Positions 1 through 11,250 of a stretch of 64,000 nucleotides of DNA are shown here, in pieces; position 1 is the first letter of the stretch, and each line of letters starts with the position of its first letter. Under the pieces are notes generated by a model. That model did no database searches and had not been told where the DNA came from. It saw nothing but the letters and a program-made list of their open reading frames with translations. Origin of the DNA: Dromiciops gliroides (Eukaryota > Chordata > Mammalia > Microbiotheria > Microbiotheriidae); NCBI RefSeq assembly GCF_019393635.1, contig NC_057861.1, positions 361,320,453 to 361,384,452 on the forward strand. The letters are read 5' to 3'. A program made the translations under genes and the position numbers.

Positions 1-600
1 ATTAAGTTTTATTACTTTTAGGTAAACGGAAGACTGTATTGGTGATGAGTCATGAGATGCACAAGTCTTCTGTAGTAAGTGACCATTGCTGTTGCTGTTT
101 CCTACTCCATTCCTCCCAAGGACTGCCAAGTCTGTGTAGTCTGTGCCTACTCTTACATTAAAGTCACCCAGAATTATAACTTTGTCTTCTTTTGGCACAA
201 TGATGACGAGGGCCTCCAGGCCCACAAAATTTTCTTTCACCTTATCAGGGTTCATCATGGTGGGAACATACACACCGATGATGGTGTGGTGTTTTGCTGC
301 AATTGGCAATCACATTGTCATGAGTCTGTCATTCACTCCTTTTGGTAGGCATAGAAAGACTAGATTAGTTTTGATTGCAACACCTACACTGACTTCACAG
401 TGCTCCCTTTCACTATGGCCACTCCAGAAAAGTGGGTATCCAGTTACGATTTTGGTAAGTTGTCCTTCATTTGCCGGCCTTTTTTCCACTTGGCTGCTCT
501 TTGGATGTAATACCTCCTGAGTTCTCTCACAACAAAAACTATCCATCTTTTAGGTCTACTGGATTTTGTGTTGTCCATAAGCATGGGAACATTCCATGAA
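1..600 (-). mobile_element. LINE fragment: APE-type endonuclease region
   Basis: Minus-strand translation gives pieces of a non-LTR retrotransposon endonuclease. In order they are VTGYPLFWSGHSEREHCE, VAIKTNLVFLCLPKGVNDRL, HHTIIGVYVPTMMNPDKVKE, DKVIILGDFNVRVGTDYT and GRNGVGNSNSNG. GDFN is the core endonuclease motif and the GVNDRLMTM segment is typical of this lineage. Stops and frame changes interrupt it, so it is a dead fragment. It runs off the left edge. The clade is not certain: RTE or a relative is my best guess. Confidence 0.7.
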
Positions 601-628
601 TTGCTGATGAGTGGAATAATTTTTGCAA

Positions 629-630
<2 letters not shown>

Positions 631-668
<38 letters not shown>
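631..668. repeat. (GT)19 microsatellite
   Basis: An uninterrupted GT run directly before the tail of the following antisense SINE. Confidence 0.95.
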
Positions 669-669
<1 letters not shown>

Positions 670-675
670 GGGGGG

Positions 676-810
676 GCAGGGCAATGAGGGTTAAGTGACT
701 TACCCAGGGTCACACAGCTAGTAAATGTCAAATGTCTGAGGCCAGATCTGAACTCAGGTCCTCCTGAATCCAAGGACAGTGCTTTATCCACTGTGCCACT
801 TAGCTGCCCC
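676..810 (-). mobile_element. Marsupial CORE-SINE, CCCAT-tail type (antisense)
   Basis: Reverse complement of gggcagctaagtggcacag through the core gctgtgtgaccctgggtaag to the tail ccctcattgccctg. It interrupts the LINE remnant at the left edge. Confidence 0.9.
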
Positions 811-839
811 CTTTTGTGTTTGTTTTGACTGCAGGGTGG

Positions 840-1542
840 GATCCCTACTTGCCAAGGTAAGTAGGCCACAATAGTTGGGTGAAGCAGATAATTTTTAGAA
901 CATCTTTTTCTAGCCCCTTCCTCACACCAGGAGGTGAGTAGTTCAGTCCTTTAAAAAAAAGCTGCTCACGGGGACTGCTCAAGACACCCAGGGGGCTACC
1001 AAATCCCACTGCTGCTTCCAATGCAAAGACGTTGAAGGGTTGTGACTACAGCTCTCAGTGTATCCGCACATGCTGCTCTGTCACTTGCCTGTTGCCACAG
1101 GACTTTGAGGCAGAGTTACAAGAAGTCCACTGTCCCAGGGTCATCAGAGTCCAATGACAAGACAAAGTGATAGCTTGAGACATAGTGGATGACCTTGGTG
1201 TCTTCGATGGCTAATCAGGTTCTTAAGCTCTCCATAGAACCTGCTTCAGCTACCTTCATGGTGATGGGAACAAGTTCTCATCTGCCCATTCCACCAGAGG
1301 AAATCTTCTTGTGCTTGAGGTAGACAACCCCCTAACTTACTGAAGGGTTTGAGACCCCTCAGTCACCCTCAACCTGGTTTAGCCTGGTTCACCAGGGTGT
1401 GGCTGATAGGAGTGCTACAGCTTCTTGGAGCCACAGGTGGAGTTGGGTGAATCAGGTGGACCCCAAAGGTGGAAAGCAACCCTGAAAAGGGCTCAGTAGC
1501 CTTCACACTAGAGGTACTTGTTAGTCTTCCCTGAACCCTTTT
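840..1542. other. Unassigned stretch, possibly 5' part of the left-edge LINE
   Basis: No coding signal or repeat that I can name with confidence. It lies upstream (in minus-strand sense) of the LINE endonuclease remnant and could be its 5' region, but I see no motif to confirm that. Confidence 0.25.
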
Positions 1543-1675
1543 TGAGGCAAACAGGGTTAAGTGACTTGCCAAGGGTCACACAGCTACTAAGTGTCTAAGG
1601 CCAGATTTGAGCCCAAGAAGATGAGCTTTCTGACTCCAGGCCCAGTGCTCTATCCAGTGCACCATCCCGCTGCCC
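1543..1675 (-). mobile_element. MIR/Mar1-like CORE-SINE (antisense)
   Basis: Antisense core gttaagtgacttgccaaggg and box ggcccagtgctctatccagt; diverged, without the TTGACAC or TTAACAC segment of the younger SINE. Confidence 0.75.
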
Positions 1676-1773
1676 AAGAAAGGGAAGAAAGGAGGAAGGA
1701 AAGAAGAAAAAAAGGTGGGAAGGGTAGTAAAAGAAGAAAGAAAGAAAAAAGGAGGGAAGACAGAAAGAAACAA
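1676..1773. repeat. Purine-only tract (GAAA/GGAA)n
   Basis: About 100 bases with very few pyrimidines on the plus strand, immediately after a SINE head. It could form triplex structures, though I see no mirror symmetry of note. Confidence 0.8.
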
Positions 1774-1774
1774 A

Positions 1775-1900
1775 GCTTATTAAGTGCATACTATGTACAA
1801 AACATTGTGTACATCCTGGGGTAATATAAATAGAAACACAAGATAGTCCCTAATCTCAAGAAACTCACATTCTCATAGGGGGAGACAAAATATATAAGAA
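1775..1900 (+). mobile_element. Ancient dispersed repeat (MIR3/CR1-type tail)
   Basis: Pattern attaagtgcatactatgtac, then tagtccctaatctcaagaaa and ctcacattctcatagggg. The same module recurs at 4,768, 7,085 and 8,480. Confidence 0.5.
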
Positions 1901-1929
1901 GTTTCAGATGCAAGTCAGATGGGAAAGGA

Positions 1930-2177
1930 GGGGAACAAGCATTAAGTGCTTACTGTGTGCCAGGCATTGTGCTAAGCTCTTTACTGTTATTTCATTTGAT
2001 CCTCACCACAGGTAGATGTTATTATTATCCTCATTCTATAATTGAGGAAACTGAGGCAGACTGAGATGAAGTGATTTGCCCAGTCACATATCTAGTAGGT
2101 TTCTGAAGCTACATTTGAACTCCTGTCCTCCTTGACTCCAGGCCTGGCACTCTACCCACTGTACCACCTAGCTGCTC
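1930..2177 (-). mobile_element. Mar1/Ther-type CORE-SINE (antisense)
   Basis: Contains taagtgcttactgtgtgcca, tcatttgatcctcacc, aattgaggaaactgaggcag and ends in accacctagctgctc. Full-length architecture of an old CORE-SINE with its 3' extension. Confidence 0.75.
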
Positions 2178-2504
2178 TATGCAGATGGTGAGGCCCAGTG
2201 GTCTGGATGGTAATGCTGCATCTTCTTTAGTGTAATTGCATTGATAAAACCATATCCATTTCTGATGCTGAGCCATCTGACAGCAAAAAGACTTTAGTAG
2301 TGAGAACTTCCTTTTATGTGTCTTCAGTAGCTATGGCCTTTGAGGGGTTTGATCCATATCAGTGAAAAAAGTCACTCCCATTCATGAACTCACAGGGCAA
2401 AGGGAAAGCACACCCTAGTGTGCTATAAAGGAACTTTTAATGCAATCACACGACCATAAAGCTAGAAATAACCAATCTTGTCTTCTTTTGGCACATTGAT
2501 TTCA
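2178..2504. other. Unrecognised intergenic sequence
   Basis: No repeat, gene or RNA that I can name. Confidence 0.5.
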
Positions 2505-2598
2505 TTTTAAAGCTGAGGAAACTGAGACCTAGGAAAGGGAAGGAGTGACTTGTTCAAAGTTGAATAATATACTTTCAGAATCTGAAAAAGGAGCCAAG

Positions 2599-2726
2599 GT
2601 GGCGCAGTGGATAAAGCACCAGCCTTGGATTCAGGAGGACTTGAGTTCAAATCCAACCTCAGACACTTGACACTTGCTAGCTGTGTGACCCATGGCAAGT
2701 CACTTAACCCCCATTGCCCCACAAAA
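2599..2726 (+). mobile_element. CORE-SINE, CCCAT-tail type, 5'-truncated, with TSD
   Basis: Flanked by a 14-bp duplication aaaaaggagccaag (2585-2598 and 2727-2740). The copy starts at gtggcgcagtgg, lacking the first ten or so bases of the family, and ends cccccattgccccacaaaa. Confidence 0.92.
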
Positions 2727-2740
2727 AAAAAGGAGCCAAG

Positions 2741-3540
2741 TCTTTTGACCCCTGGTCTAATGCTCTTCATTCATTCATACCATATATGTTGAGAACAAAT
2801 TATTAATTATATGATTTAGTCTTTTATGTAGCACCCCACTTAATATTTGTAGTAACCTTATATTAGTATTTAAACACCTTAGAACTGAAGGATGTGTTGC
2901 AAAATGTACACAGTATGAGGTATCCCCATTACCTTCACCAACACCAAATGGATTACCAAAATATGTTTAAAAGACTTTTTTTCTTCTTCAATCATACTTC
3001 TGGCATATTTGTTAGGCCTCATGTTAGTTATGCCTCTCCTCAGGAACTCTACTGCTATCAGGGACCATAGCAAAAGCTATTGTTAGCACACAGATATAAA
3101 ACCTAAGCTCATTTGTATAATTTGCCAGTTATTACCTCTCTTTTAATTATAACATCCCACTATCATAAATCTTTTTATTTTAAATTACTCTAGAAAGTCT
3201 GGTACCAGAATTTTTTTTGCATAGTAGGATGGATGTGTGTGTCTTCCTCACCTCTGACTTCTCACAGTCACTGAGAAACCAAAAGCAAACTATTGCAACA
3301 ACTAGGACAGTGCTGCTAGGTATTTGTCTTTGATTATCTTTTTAACACTAGAAAAACTTATTCAGTGCCGAGTCACGATGTTAAAAAATATTTATTGTAG
3401 GTGTAATAGAGACTCTATTCTCAGGTCATAGGAAAGAAGCAGGGACTGTCGTCCCACTAAGTAGTTCACTGCTCAGGAGACCCTGACCAATAAATCAGTC
3501 AGTCATTCAATTAGTAAGTGAACTCCTTGAGAAGTCTATA
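2741..3540. other. Unrecognised intergenic sequence
   Basis: Eight hundred bases of AT-rich sequence in which I see no gene, RNA or nameable repeat. Confidence 0.5.
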
Positions 3541-4765
3541 CTCCTCCTCTTCTTACTGTCTTCCAAATCCTTAGCAACCTAGCTTTCACTCAAAATCATT
3601 CAGATGAAACAGCTCTCTCCTGGTGATCTTTTAATTTCTGGGTCTAATGACCTTTTCTCACTTTTCATCCTTCTTGACATCTGGAACATTTGACACTGTT
3701 AATCACCTTACTTTCTCTTCTAGGTTTTTCTGACATTTCTTTCTCCTGGTTCTTCTCCTACCTGTCTGACCCCCCCCTCTCTTTTGCTGGTTTTTCATCC
3801 TCAAATACCCTCAAATCATGGGTATCCCTCAAAACTCTATCTCCTTTTCTTTTTACTTTATGCTATCTCTCAGTGATCTTACTTGCTTTTGTGAGTTCAA
3901 TTATCATCTCTATGTAGAAGATTCTCAGATCCATATATCTCTTCAAGTGGTTCTCCTGAGCCAAAATCTCCCATCACCAGCTGCCTTTTGGCTCAAACTA
4001 AATGTCCCATAGGTATCACAAACTAAACATATCTGAAACAGAATTCATTATCTTTCCTCCAAACCCACCCCCTTCTGAATTTCCCTACTGTTGTTGAAGG
4101 CACCACCATCATCTTGTTTACCAAGGCTCAACTCAACTCAACTCCTGACTTTTACTCACCCCCCCACATATCCAAACCATTGCTAAATGGTTTATTTCTA
4201 CCTTCCCAATATCTCTTTTACATGTCTCCATCTCTCTATACCTACACAAACACCGTCCTTGTTCAGGCTTTCATCATCTCTTGCCTGAACTATGCTAAGC
4301 CCTTCTAATTGATCTCTCCACCTCAAGCCTCTCCTTACACCAAGGCACCCTCCATCAGCTGCCAAAGTGATTTTTCTCAAGTGTGGGTCTGCCATTGTTA
4401 GCCCCCATTCAGTAAACTCCAGCTCTGCATTATCTCCTAGATGAAATAGATTCTCCTTTGTCATTTTAAGTTCTTCACAACCTAGTCCTTTCCAACCTTT
4501 CAGGCCTACTTATACTTTACTCCATGAATTCCACAATCCAACTTTATTGGCCTGCCTGCTGCTCCGCACACACCAATACTCCTTCCCAAGTCTCCATGCC
4601 TTTTCATTGGCTCTCCTCCAGGCCTGGGATGTTCTCTTTCTTTGCCCCTTGCTCACTAGAATACAGCAGCTTGACAGAAGGCACCAGTTTTGTCTTTGTG
4701 TCTCTTATACCTATCATAGTTCCTCACACGTAGTAAGTTTAATAAATGATGGTCAACTGATTGAT
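3540..4765 (+). mobile_element. LINE-2 (L2) 3' portion
   Basis: Diverged L2: gatgaaacagctctctcctgg, ttctgacatttctttctcct, ggtatccctcaaaactctat, atctctatgtagaagattct, and the 3' end cctcacacgtagtaagttta ataaatg. The reading frame (ORF2 RT C-terminus) is decayed by many stops. Confidence 0.75.
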
Positions 4766-4767
4766 TT

Positions 4768-5165
4768 ATGCCAGCAGACACTGTGCCAGATGCTAGAGAT
4801 ACCAAGACAAAAACAAAATAGGCCCTAACTTCAAAAAGCTTACATTCCAATGGTGGCATGGTTAGGTGGGTGGGGGAAGACATTATAATCACATGCAAAC
4901 ATATACAAAGCACAGACAAGGTAACCTTGGAGGGAGGAGGACACCGGCAGTTTTGGGGAGCAATAAAGGCCTCACGCAGGTGATACTTAAGCTTGGTCTT
5001 GAACTAAGCTCAGGGTTCCAAGAGGCAGAGGGATCATTCTAGGCACAGGAAAAGCACAAAGGTTAGAAATGGAGTGTTCTGTGCAGATGATTTTGGCTGC
5101 ATTGTAGAATATACAGAAAGGAATAATGTGTAATAAGACTAGAAAGGTAGGATGGAGTCAGACCT
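4768..5165 (+). mobile_element. Ancient dispersed repeat, long copy
   Basis: Shares modules with 7,085-7,720: cactgtgccagatgctagag, ggccctaacttcaaaaagct tacattcc, then a spacer and ggtagaatg-like stretches ending in agactagaaaggtagg. Probably one old element family; name uncertain. Confidence 0.45.
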
Positions 5166-5381
5166 GACATATCACTTGCAGCTACATGAGCTGCTGCTTA
5201 TCATAGTATAGTATTTACTTTCATAAAAATCATTTGACTGTGCAGACTTCTCTGGATTAATGATGTCATCATCCTCCCTACTGGGGACCTTCCCTGCTCC
5301 TATGTGAGTCCCCTTTGAACAGTTCCCATTAGACACTGTAGATGTTTTTGGACCTATATACTTCTTTTTTTTTTCTTTTTT

Positions 5382-5516
5382 GCAGGGCAATGGGGGTTAA
5401 GTGACTTGCCCAGGGTCACACAGCCAGTAAGTGTCAAGTGTCTGAGGCTGTATTTGAACTCAGGAACTCCTGACTCCAGGGCCAGTGCTTTATCCACTGC
5501 GCCACCTAGCTGCCCC
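5382..5516 (-). mobile_element. CORE-SINE, first of three at one site (antisense)
   Basis: CCCAT-tail type, tail gcagggcaatgggggttaag. Flanked by cctatatacttctttt on the left and catatacttctttt on the right. Confidence 0.92.
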
Positions 5517-5535
5517 CCCATATACTTCTTTTTTT

Positions 5536-5671
5536 GGTGGGGCAATGAGGGTTAAGTGACTTGCCCAGGGTCACACAGCTAGTAAGTGTCAAGTGTCTGA
5601 GGCCCAATTTGAACTCAGGTCCTCCTGAATCCAGGTCTGGTGCTTTATCCACTGTGCCACCTAGCTGCCCC
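5536..5671 (-). mobile_element. CORE-SINE, second of three at one site (antisense)
   Basis: CCCAT-tail type. Separated from the first and third copies only by near-identical spacers catatacttctttt and cacctatatattcttttt. Confidence 0.92.
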
Positions 5672-5693
5672 TGCACCTATATATTCTTTTTTT

Positions 5694-5826
5694 TGTGAGG
5701 CAGTTGGGGTTAAGTGACTTGCCCAAGGTCACACAGCTTGTGTCAAGTGTCTGAGGCTGGATTTAAACTCAGGTCCTCTTGACTGCAGGGCCAGTGCTCT
5801 ATCCGCTGTGCCACCTAGCCCGCCCC
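5694..5826 (-). mobile_element. CORE-SINE, third of three at one site (antisense)
   Basis: CCTCAC-tail type with TTGACAC (tail gtgaggcagttggggttaag). Followed by tacacctatatatactt, the fourth version of the target sequence. Confidence 0.9.
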
Positions 5827-7080
5827 TACACCTATATATACTTAAGATATACTTTCAAATGAACAGAGGTCATCAGATGCATTGTCCTTTGAAAGTTAAA
5901 TTTCAAATAAACTTAGAAGCTTACTTTATAGATGAGGGAGCAGACCCAGAAAGGTGAAGTAACTTGGCCAAGGTTGTATACCTATTGAATAGAGGAGCTA
6001 GGAATAGAATCTAGGTCTTGACTCCAAGTGAAGTAGTGCTCTTTCTATTGGACTGGCTTTGCTAATCTAACAATAAGAACCATTGCTGGCCCCGGAACAC
6101 TCATTCCTCATTCAGATTTACCTGGACTCACAAAGGAGGCCAAGACCAGTTAAATCTTGGGGGGCAGGGGGAGACCAAGTATCTACAAGAAAGGTTAGAA
6201 TTTTTCTCACACTTTGGCTTGTTACAATCCCACAGTGATGCCCTAGGAAACATGCGGCTCTGATCTTGTCCACATGCAACATCTGTAGTCATAAACTAGG
6301 TGATTCAGTATTGGTTCCACTGCATTTATTCTGAGTCTAGTTGCACTTTCATGTAGCTCTTATTTACATTATTGTATATATCTGCTTTATGATTCTGTTT
6401 ACTTTACATTGTATAAGTTCATGCAACATGAAGAGTACCACAATGACTACTGTGACATGTATGGAACTTTTCTTTTTTGTCTTTGAATTCCATAGAATAC
6501 CAATACCAGGGAATGAAGCTTTTATGTTCCATTTGTAATGAGGGATAAGGAAAATTAAGTTTCACCCTCTCCTTGAATAAGGATCTTAGGGGCTGCAGCT
6601 CCTTATACAAAGCAAAGATCTAGGTAGGGCCAGAGGGAATCTACCCCATAGCACTTGAGTGTTCCTGACTCCAAGTCCATCATTCTGTCAGGCCACACTG
6701 TCTCCTTTCCCTTTTCCTCTACCCACAAACTCTACCCTTCCACAATACATGGGGTAAGATACTTTTTCTATTCCAAGGGCATGGTAATTATCAATTTTCA
6801 ACTGCATATATAGAAAGGAAGCAGAGTTTCTAAAGAGAGGGAAGATGATAAGAAATGTTTCCCTGGAATTACAATAAACAGCCAAAATTAGGTGACTAGA
6901 AAGAAGTTAATTAACTTTCAGTAAGTTCCCTAGAATATAAAGAAAAAGATGAATTTAGAGAATCCAAGGAAGATTTGTATAAGTTGATGCAGAGTGAAGT
7001 GGGCAGAACCATGAGAACAATTTATAAATCACTAACACATTGTAATGAGAAACAACTTTGGAAGATGTAACAGATCAATC
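5827..7080. other. Mostly unrecognised; MIR remnant at 5,910-6,060
   Basis: A diverged antisense MIR (gatgagggagcagacccaga ... aggtgaagtaacttggccaa) is visible near 5,910-6,060. The remainder shows nothing I can name. Confidence 0.4.
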
Positions 7081-7084
7081 AATC

Positions 7085-7720
7085 AGTCAAGCAGTATCTT
7101 AAGTGCTTACCATGTACCAGGCACTGTGCTAAGTATTGGGGATACAAATAGAATGAAGTAATCCCTACTCAAGAGGAACTTACATTCTTTTTTTTTTTTT
7201 TTTTTTAGTGAGGCAATTGGGGTTAAGTGACTTGCCCAGGGTCACACAGCTAGTAAGTGTTAAGTGTCTGAGGCCAGATTTGAACTCAGGTACTCCTGAC
7301 TCCAGGGCCAGTACTCTATCCACTGCGCCACCTAGCTGCCCCAGGAACTTACATTCTAATGAGGGAAATAACAATATACACACACACATACATACAAATA
7401 TATAACTGTATATTATATATACATATATATAGCATAAATATGAAATGAAATACAGATATCTACAAAGTTAAATACAAGGTAGTTTAGGAAGAGGGGCAGT
7501 AGCGATTGGGAAAATCAGGAAAGTCTTTGAGTAGAAGTTGGTGCTTGTGCTACCTATTAAACAAAGAGAGGGACTCTATGAGGTGGAGGTAAAAAAGGAG
7601 TGCATTGCAGGCATTAAGGATGACCAGTGCAAAGGCCTAGAATGCCGTGTGGACCAGAGAGAAGGCCAATATGGCTGGATCTCAGAGTATGGGAGGGAAG
7701 TAATGTCTTGTGAGGCTGGA
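7085..7720 (+). mobile_element. Ancient dispersed repeat split by a SINE
   Basis: Starts taagtgcttaccatgtacca ggcactgtgctaag, resumes after the SINE with cattctaatgagggaaataa, and ends near gtgcaaaggcctagaatg ... gaaggccaatatggctgg. Same family as 4,768-5,165. Confidence 0.5.
7189..7342 (-). mobile_element. CORE-SINE, CCTCAC-tail type with TSD (antisense)
   Basis: Flanked by a perfect 15-bp duplication aggaacttacattct (7174-7188 and 7343-7357). Poly(T) 7189-7206, TTAACAC subtype. Confidence 0.95.
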
Positions 7721-7724
7721 AAAC

Positions 7725-8250
7725 TCACTGTTTCATTGTTTTCTCTTACGAAGCCATTTAGCTTGGAATTTTTTTTTGAAGTCAAGAGCTTTTCATATAC
7801 TTTATATCCCCATATCCCTGTATAGTAGGTGTTTATTCAAAACCCTTTTGATTTGTGAAGATATGAAATTATTATAATTATTATTAGTAAGTTTTAAATT
7901 CTAGTTATGTATTTAAAATCTATTTGTTAATAAATAATACAAATATTAAATTATACAAAATTATATAAAACCATAATTTAGTAATGTTACTAAATTATTA
8001 TTGGAATACTAATTTACTTTATGTTGAAAAATCCAAGCAAAATGCCAAAGAAAATCCAAATGTCAAAATATATTTTAATGAAGCATCAGTATTCAGATAG
8101 TTTCACTAGGAAATTATTGTAAACATGTCACCAAAAAGTTTAATCTGCTGCCTTAGCTGATTAATTGATACCTAGTTACACCAGAACTAGGCATACCCAA
8201 GTAATCATTAGTCATAGCAAGGTTTTGTAGTGTTTATATCCACCTTCTAA
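7725..8250. other. AT-rich unrecognised stretch
   Basis: Dominated by taat/attat runs; no gene or nameable element seen. Confidence 0.5.
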
Positions 8251-8478
8251 AAATGCACATGTAACAGGTTGGTCCTCTCAGCAGTCAGGATCTTAGGGAT
8301 TTGCACCTGTATTAAGAAGCTGGGGCAGATGAAAGGCAGTATCCTACAGGCACATTTTCAATCATCCAGCACTCAGCTCCCATCTGTTGCTTTCCAGGCT
8401 CTAGGCAGGGTTCCTTATCAGAAATTATCAGTCACTTGTTGGGCTAGCTCCTATGCTACTGGCTACTCCCCCTGTCTT

Positions 8479-8870
8479 TAATCAGTCAACAAGAATTTAC
8501 TATATTCCAGTGACTGTGCTAGGTGCTAGAGACAGAAAGACAGTCCCTGACCACAAGGAATAGCAATTAGCTACCCTTGGAGCCAAAAAATGCCCTTTTA
8601 CTGGGGTTAAAATGACACAGTACTGGCAGTTCCTATGGAAACATTTCATAATGAAACTTCCTTCCTTCCTTTCAACATCGAAGTAGGGGACTCTGGGTGT
8701 AGAACACTGTATACACTACCAGAATGTGATCACTCTGTGGTTTACTTTTGTTTAGCTGCTTTTCTTTCTAAGCACATTGGCTAGAGATGGGAGTGAAAGA
8801 AAACATGTGGAAGTAACTGTGATGTAAAAACAAAAGGAACCAGCACCGCTTATTTTTTAAGTAAATTAAA
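8479..8870 (+). mobile_element. Old repeat fragments (MIR3-like, then L1 3'-end-like)
   Basis: aatttactatattccagtga ctgtgctaggtgctag resembles the dispersed module at 4,768. From about 8,690 gactctgggtgtagaacact resembles the L1 3' region at 11,418-11,620 and 30,470-30,500. Confidence 0.35.
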
Positions 8871-9830
8871 AATGAAACAATTACCTATCATTGTGAAAGC
8901 ACTAATCTCTAAGGGACCTTAGAGGTCCCTTCAAGTTCTTGATTTATGATCTTATGATTTTAAGAGAACTAATACAAAGCCAACATCAATATTGCCAAAG
9001 AATATGAAGCTCTCTCAGTTCTTTCACCTGTTAAGAGTGAGTGGAGGTGGACTATTTGACTCCAATGTGCATTCTATGATGGCATTATCAAACAATTTCA
9101 AAATAATACTCACAAAATATGAACATCCACATGGAAAGATGTAATTTCATCACATGCTAGTGTCCTAGGCTGGCCTCTTCCTACTTGCCAGGAGACAGAA
9201 TTCATGCCTGTCCTAGACTGAACTGTTCTGGATCGCAGGGGACCCTTTCTGTCTGTAGGAGACAGGCTTCTTCCTGCTCATTCACCTATCCTCTGACCTG
9301 GCCTATCTGAAAGGATGAAAGAAAAACACCATTCTATTACCTTCCATCCCTCATCTTCTGCTTGAGCTGCTTAACACCAGAGAGCACTACCCAGAGGTAG
9401 AAGCCCTTAGTGATATTAATAGCCCAACACCTGAATTCATTCATCAGCAATTAACAAATTCCCATCCTCCCCAACCCAGTGATTCTGACTCCTTTGCTGT
9501 CATTATTCAAATCCTGTTCCCTATCCCTCACAACCCAAACCCTTTAACATTCTATTCAGAAACCAGCTACTACCTCTTTTCACTGTGCTTTTCACTGAAA
9601 TGCTTGTCCTGTGGGTAACAAATTTGCTCAGACCTCCGATCTTATTTATTCATGCTGCCCTCAAGCTGTGTCTGTATATTTAGACAGTACGCATGCATCT
9701 TACATGGGTATTGTACAAAAAATAATTAATTATTAATAAGTATATCTAATCTGGAAAATTATACAATTGGATTTATGAAAAATTATAATTATAATTATAT
9801 GAAAAATTATAGGTTTGGGAAAATTATAAT
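8871..9830. other. Unrecognised intergenic sequence
   Basis: Includes AT-rich repeats aattataattataattat near 9,780. No gene or nameable element. Confidence 0.45.
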
Positions 9831-9831
9831 T

Positions 9832-10790
9832 GGGCTGTAAGTCCTGCCGCAGTCACCATTCAAATGTGGAAATATTTTTGAATGATTGGGCCTAATTTTG
9901 GGGGCACTAAACTGTGGAGGACTAATCTGGGGTCTTTTGACTATTTGGCTGACTACGTTTAATTTAATATGGGCCGTTTATAAAGTTCCACCACACTGCT
10001 CCACTCACAAATCGACAAGCAAAATATTAAGAAACCTCCCAACTAAATAATCAAAGCAGAATTTATTTATGAGATACTATTTAAAATTAAGAATACAGGG
10101 AAATAAGATGTACAACCTGACTGCATTGCTGTGTGTCTCTTTCCCACCTGCTGTGCCTCAAACTTTTGAATACAATAAGGGCTTTAGCCACCTCCTGCCT
10201 CAGGGCACATTACACTTTATTCTAACTCTGAGACCCTTTCACTTTGTAAATCCCCCTGCTTCTAATTTTTCTCTCCTTACTGCCACCGCTGAACCCCTGT
10301 GTTTCTCTCTCACTGACCTTCTATCTGTCTGCTCCGTCAGTCTGTCCTCTGCCGCCTTTGCCACCCCTCTAATCTTGGCCTTTCCTCCTTGCTCCTAGTC
10401 CTGCGTTACTGTTCATCTCGTCCCCCTGCTCAGCTCCCCTCTAATCTAACTCCCAGGTCTATATATACCTTTTCTTCTCTCCATTCAAATCCTGGGGCTT
10501 CCTGCACCCCCACAGACCAAGCTAATCTGCCAGTCAGGGCTGCGGCTGGGGGGGCAGGGTGTGCTCAGCCTCACGTGCCTCAGCACAGGCTATCTGAAAG
10601 ATAGCTCCGCTCAGGTCGGAGGGAGCTGGGGGCTTTTTTTTCCCCCAGCTGTCTGACCTGATATCTTGTACAGCCTACAGGGCTTTTTGGCTCAGCTGAA
10701 GCTGAAGAAGAGGGGCACCAGCCCCTCCCACACAGAAGAGACCCTGAGGGCCTACGGCTTTCTAATCTCAACCTAAAGGTAGGGTCCCCA
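9832..10790. mobile_element. LTR-like fossil (low confidence)
   Basis: About 950 bases with a composition unlike its neighbours: an AT-rich left part (gggctgtaagtcctgccgca ... atgggccgtttataaag) and a CT-rich, G-patch right part. I suspect a decayed retroviral LTR, possibly in minus orientation. There is no internal coding region and I cannot place its ends exactly. Confidence 0.3.
10624..10651. repeat. Perfect short hairpin agctggggg/cccccagct
   Basis: A nine-base stem around a T-rich loop inside the CT-rich part of the LTR-like stretch. Confidence 0.7.
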
Positions 10791-10807
10791 AATCAAAATA
10801 AACTTCC

Positions 10808-10962
10808 ACAGTATATATATATACACATATATACATACACACACATAACTATCTACCATGGGTATGTATATATGTATATACATACATACATACATACATA
10901 CAAACATACTGTATGTGTATATGTGTGTGTATATGTATATGCTTACATACACATATATATCT
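10808..10962. repeat. (TA)n/(TACA)n/(TG)n microsatellite
   Basis: Interrupted runs of tata, cata and tgtg units just before an L1 fragment. Confidence 0.85.
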
Positions 10963-10967
10963 CCTAT

Positions 10968-11250
10968 AACAACCAAAATATTCATAGCAGCACTTTTTGT
11001 GGTAACAGAAAACTTGGAACAAAGTAGATGCTCTTTGGTTATGAAATGGCTAAACAAGTTGTGGTACCTGAACATAAGGGAATATTAATGTGTTATAAAA
11101 AAGAACATAATAAATTCAGAGAATTTTTAGCATAGTGCCTGGCATGTAGTAGGTACTTAATAAATGTTGACAATTATGAAGTATGAGAAGACATAGCAGC
11201 TGATGCAGAGGTAATAAAGTAGAACCAGGAAAACACTATGCCTGCTTATA
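10968..11250 (+). mobile_element. L1 ORF2 C-terminal fragment with MIR-type insertion
   Basis: Encodes KIFIAALFVVTENLEQSRCS and KWLNKLWYLN, the L1 ORF2 C-terminus. Interrupted near 11,113-11,173 by gcatagtgcctggcatgtag taggtacttaataaatg, an L2/MIR 3' end. Confidence 0.75.

Noticed and set aside
1-600. Endonuclease-like coding region as a host gene
   Set aside because: GDFN-type motifs belong to a LINE ORF and the frame is broken repeatedly.
5172-5900. CRISPR-like array, because of regularly repeated 130-base units and short spacers
   Set aside because: The units are SINEs and the spacers are copies of one target-site duplication; mammals have no CRISPR arrays.
10773-11075. A 100-codon ORF rich in Tyr, Ile and Val
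   Set aside because: It is translated TACA/TATA microsatellite plus L1.
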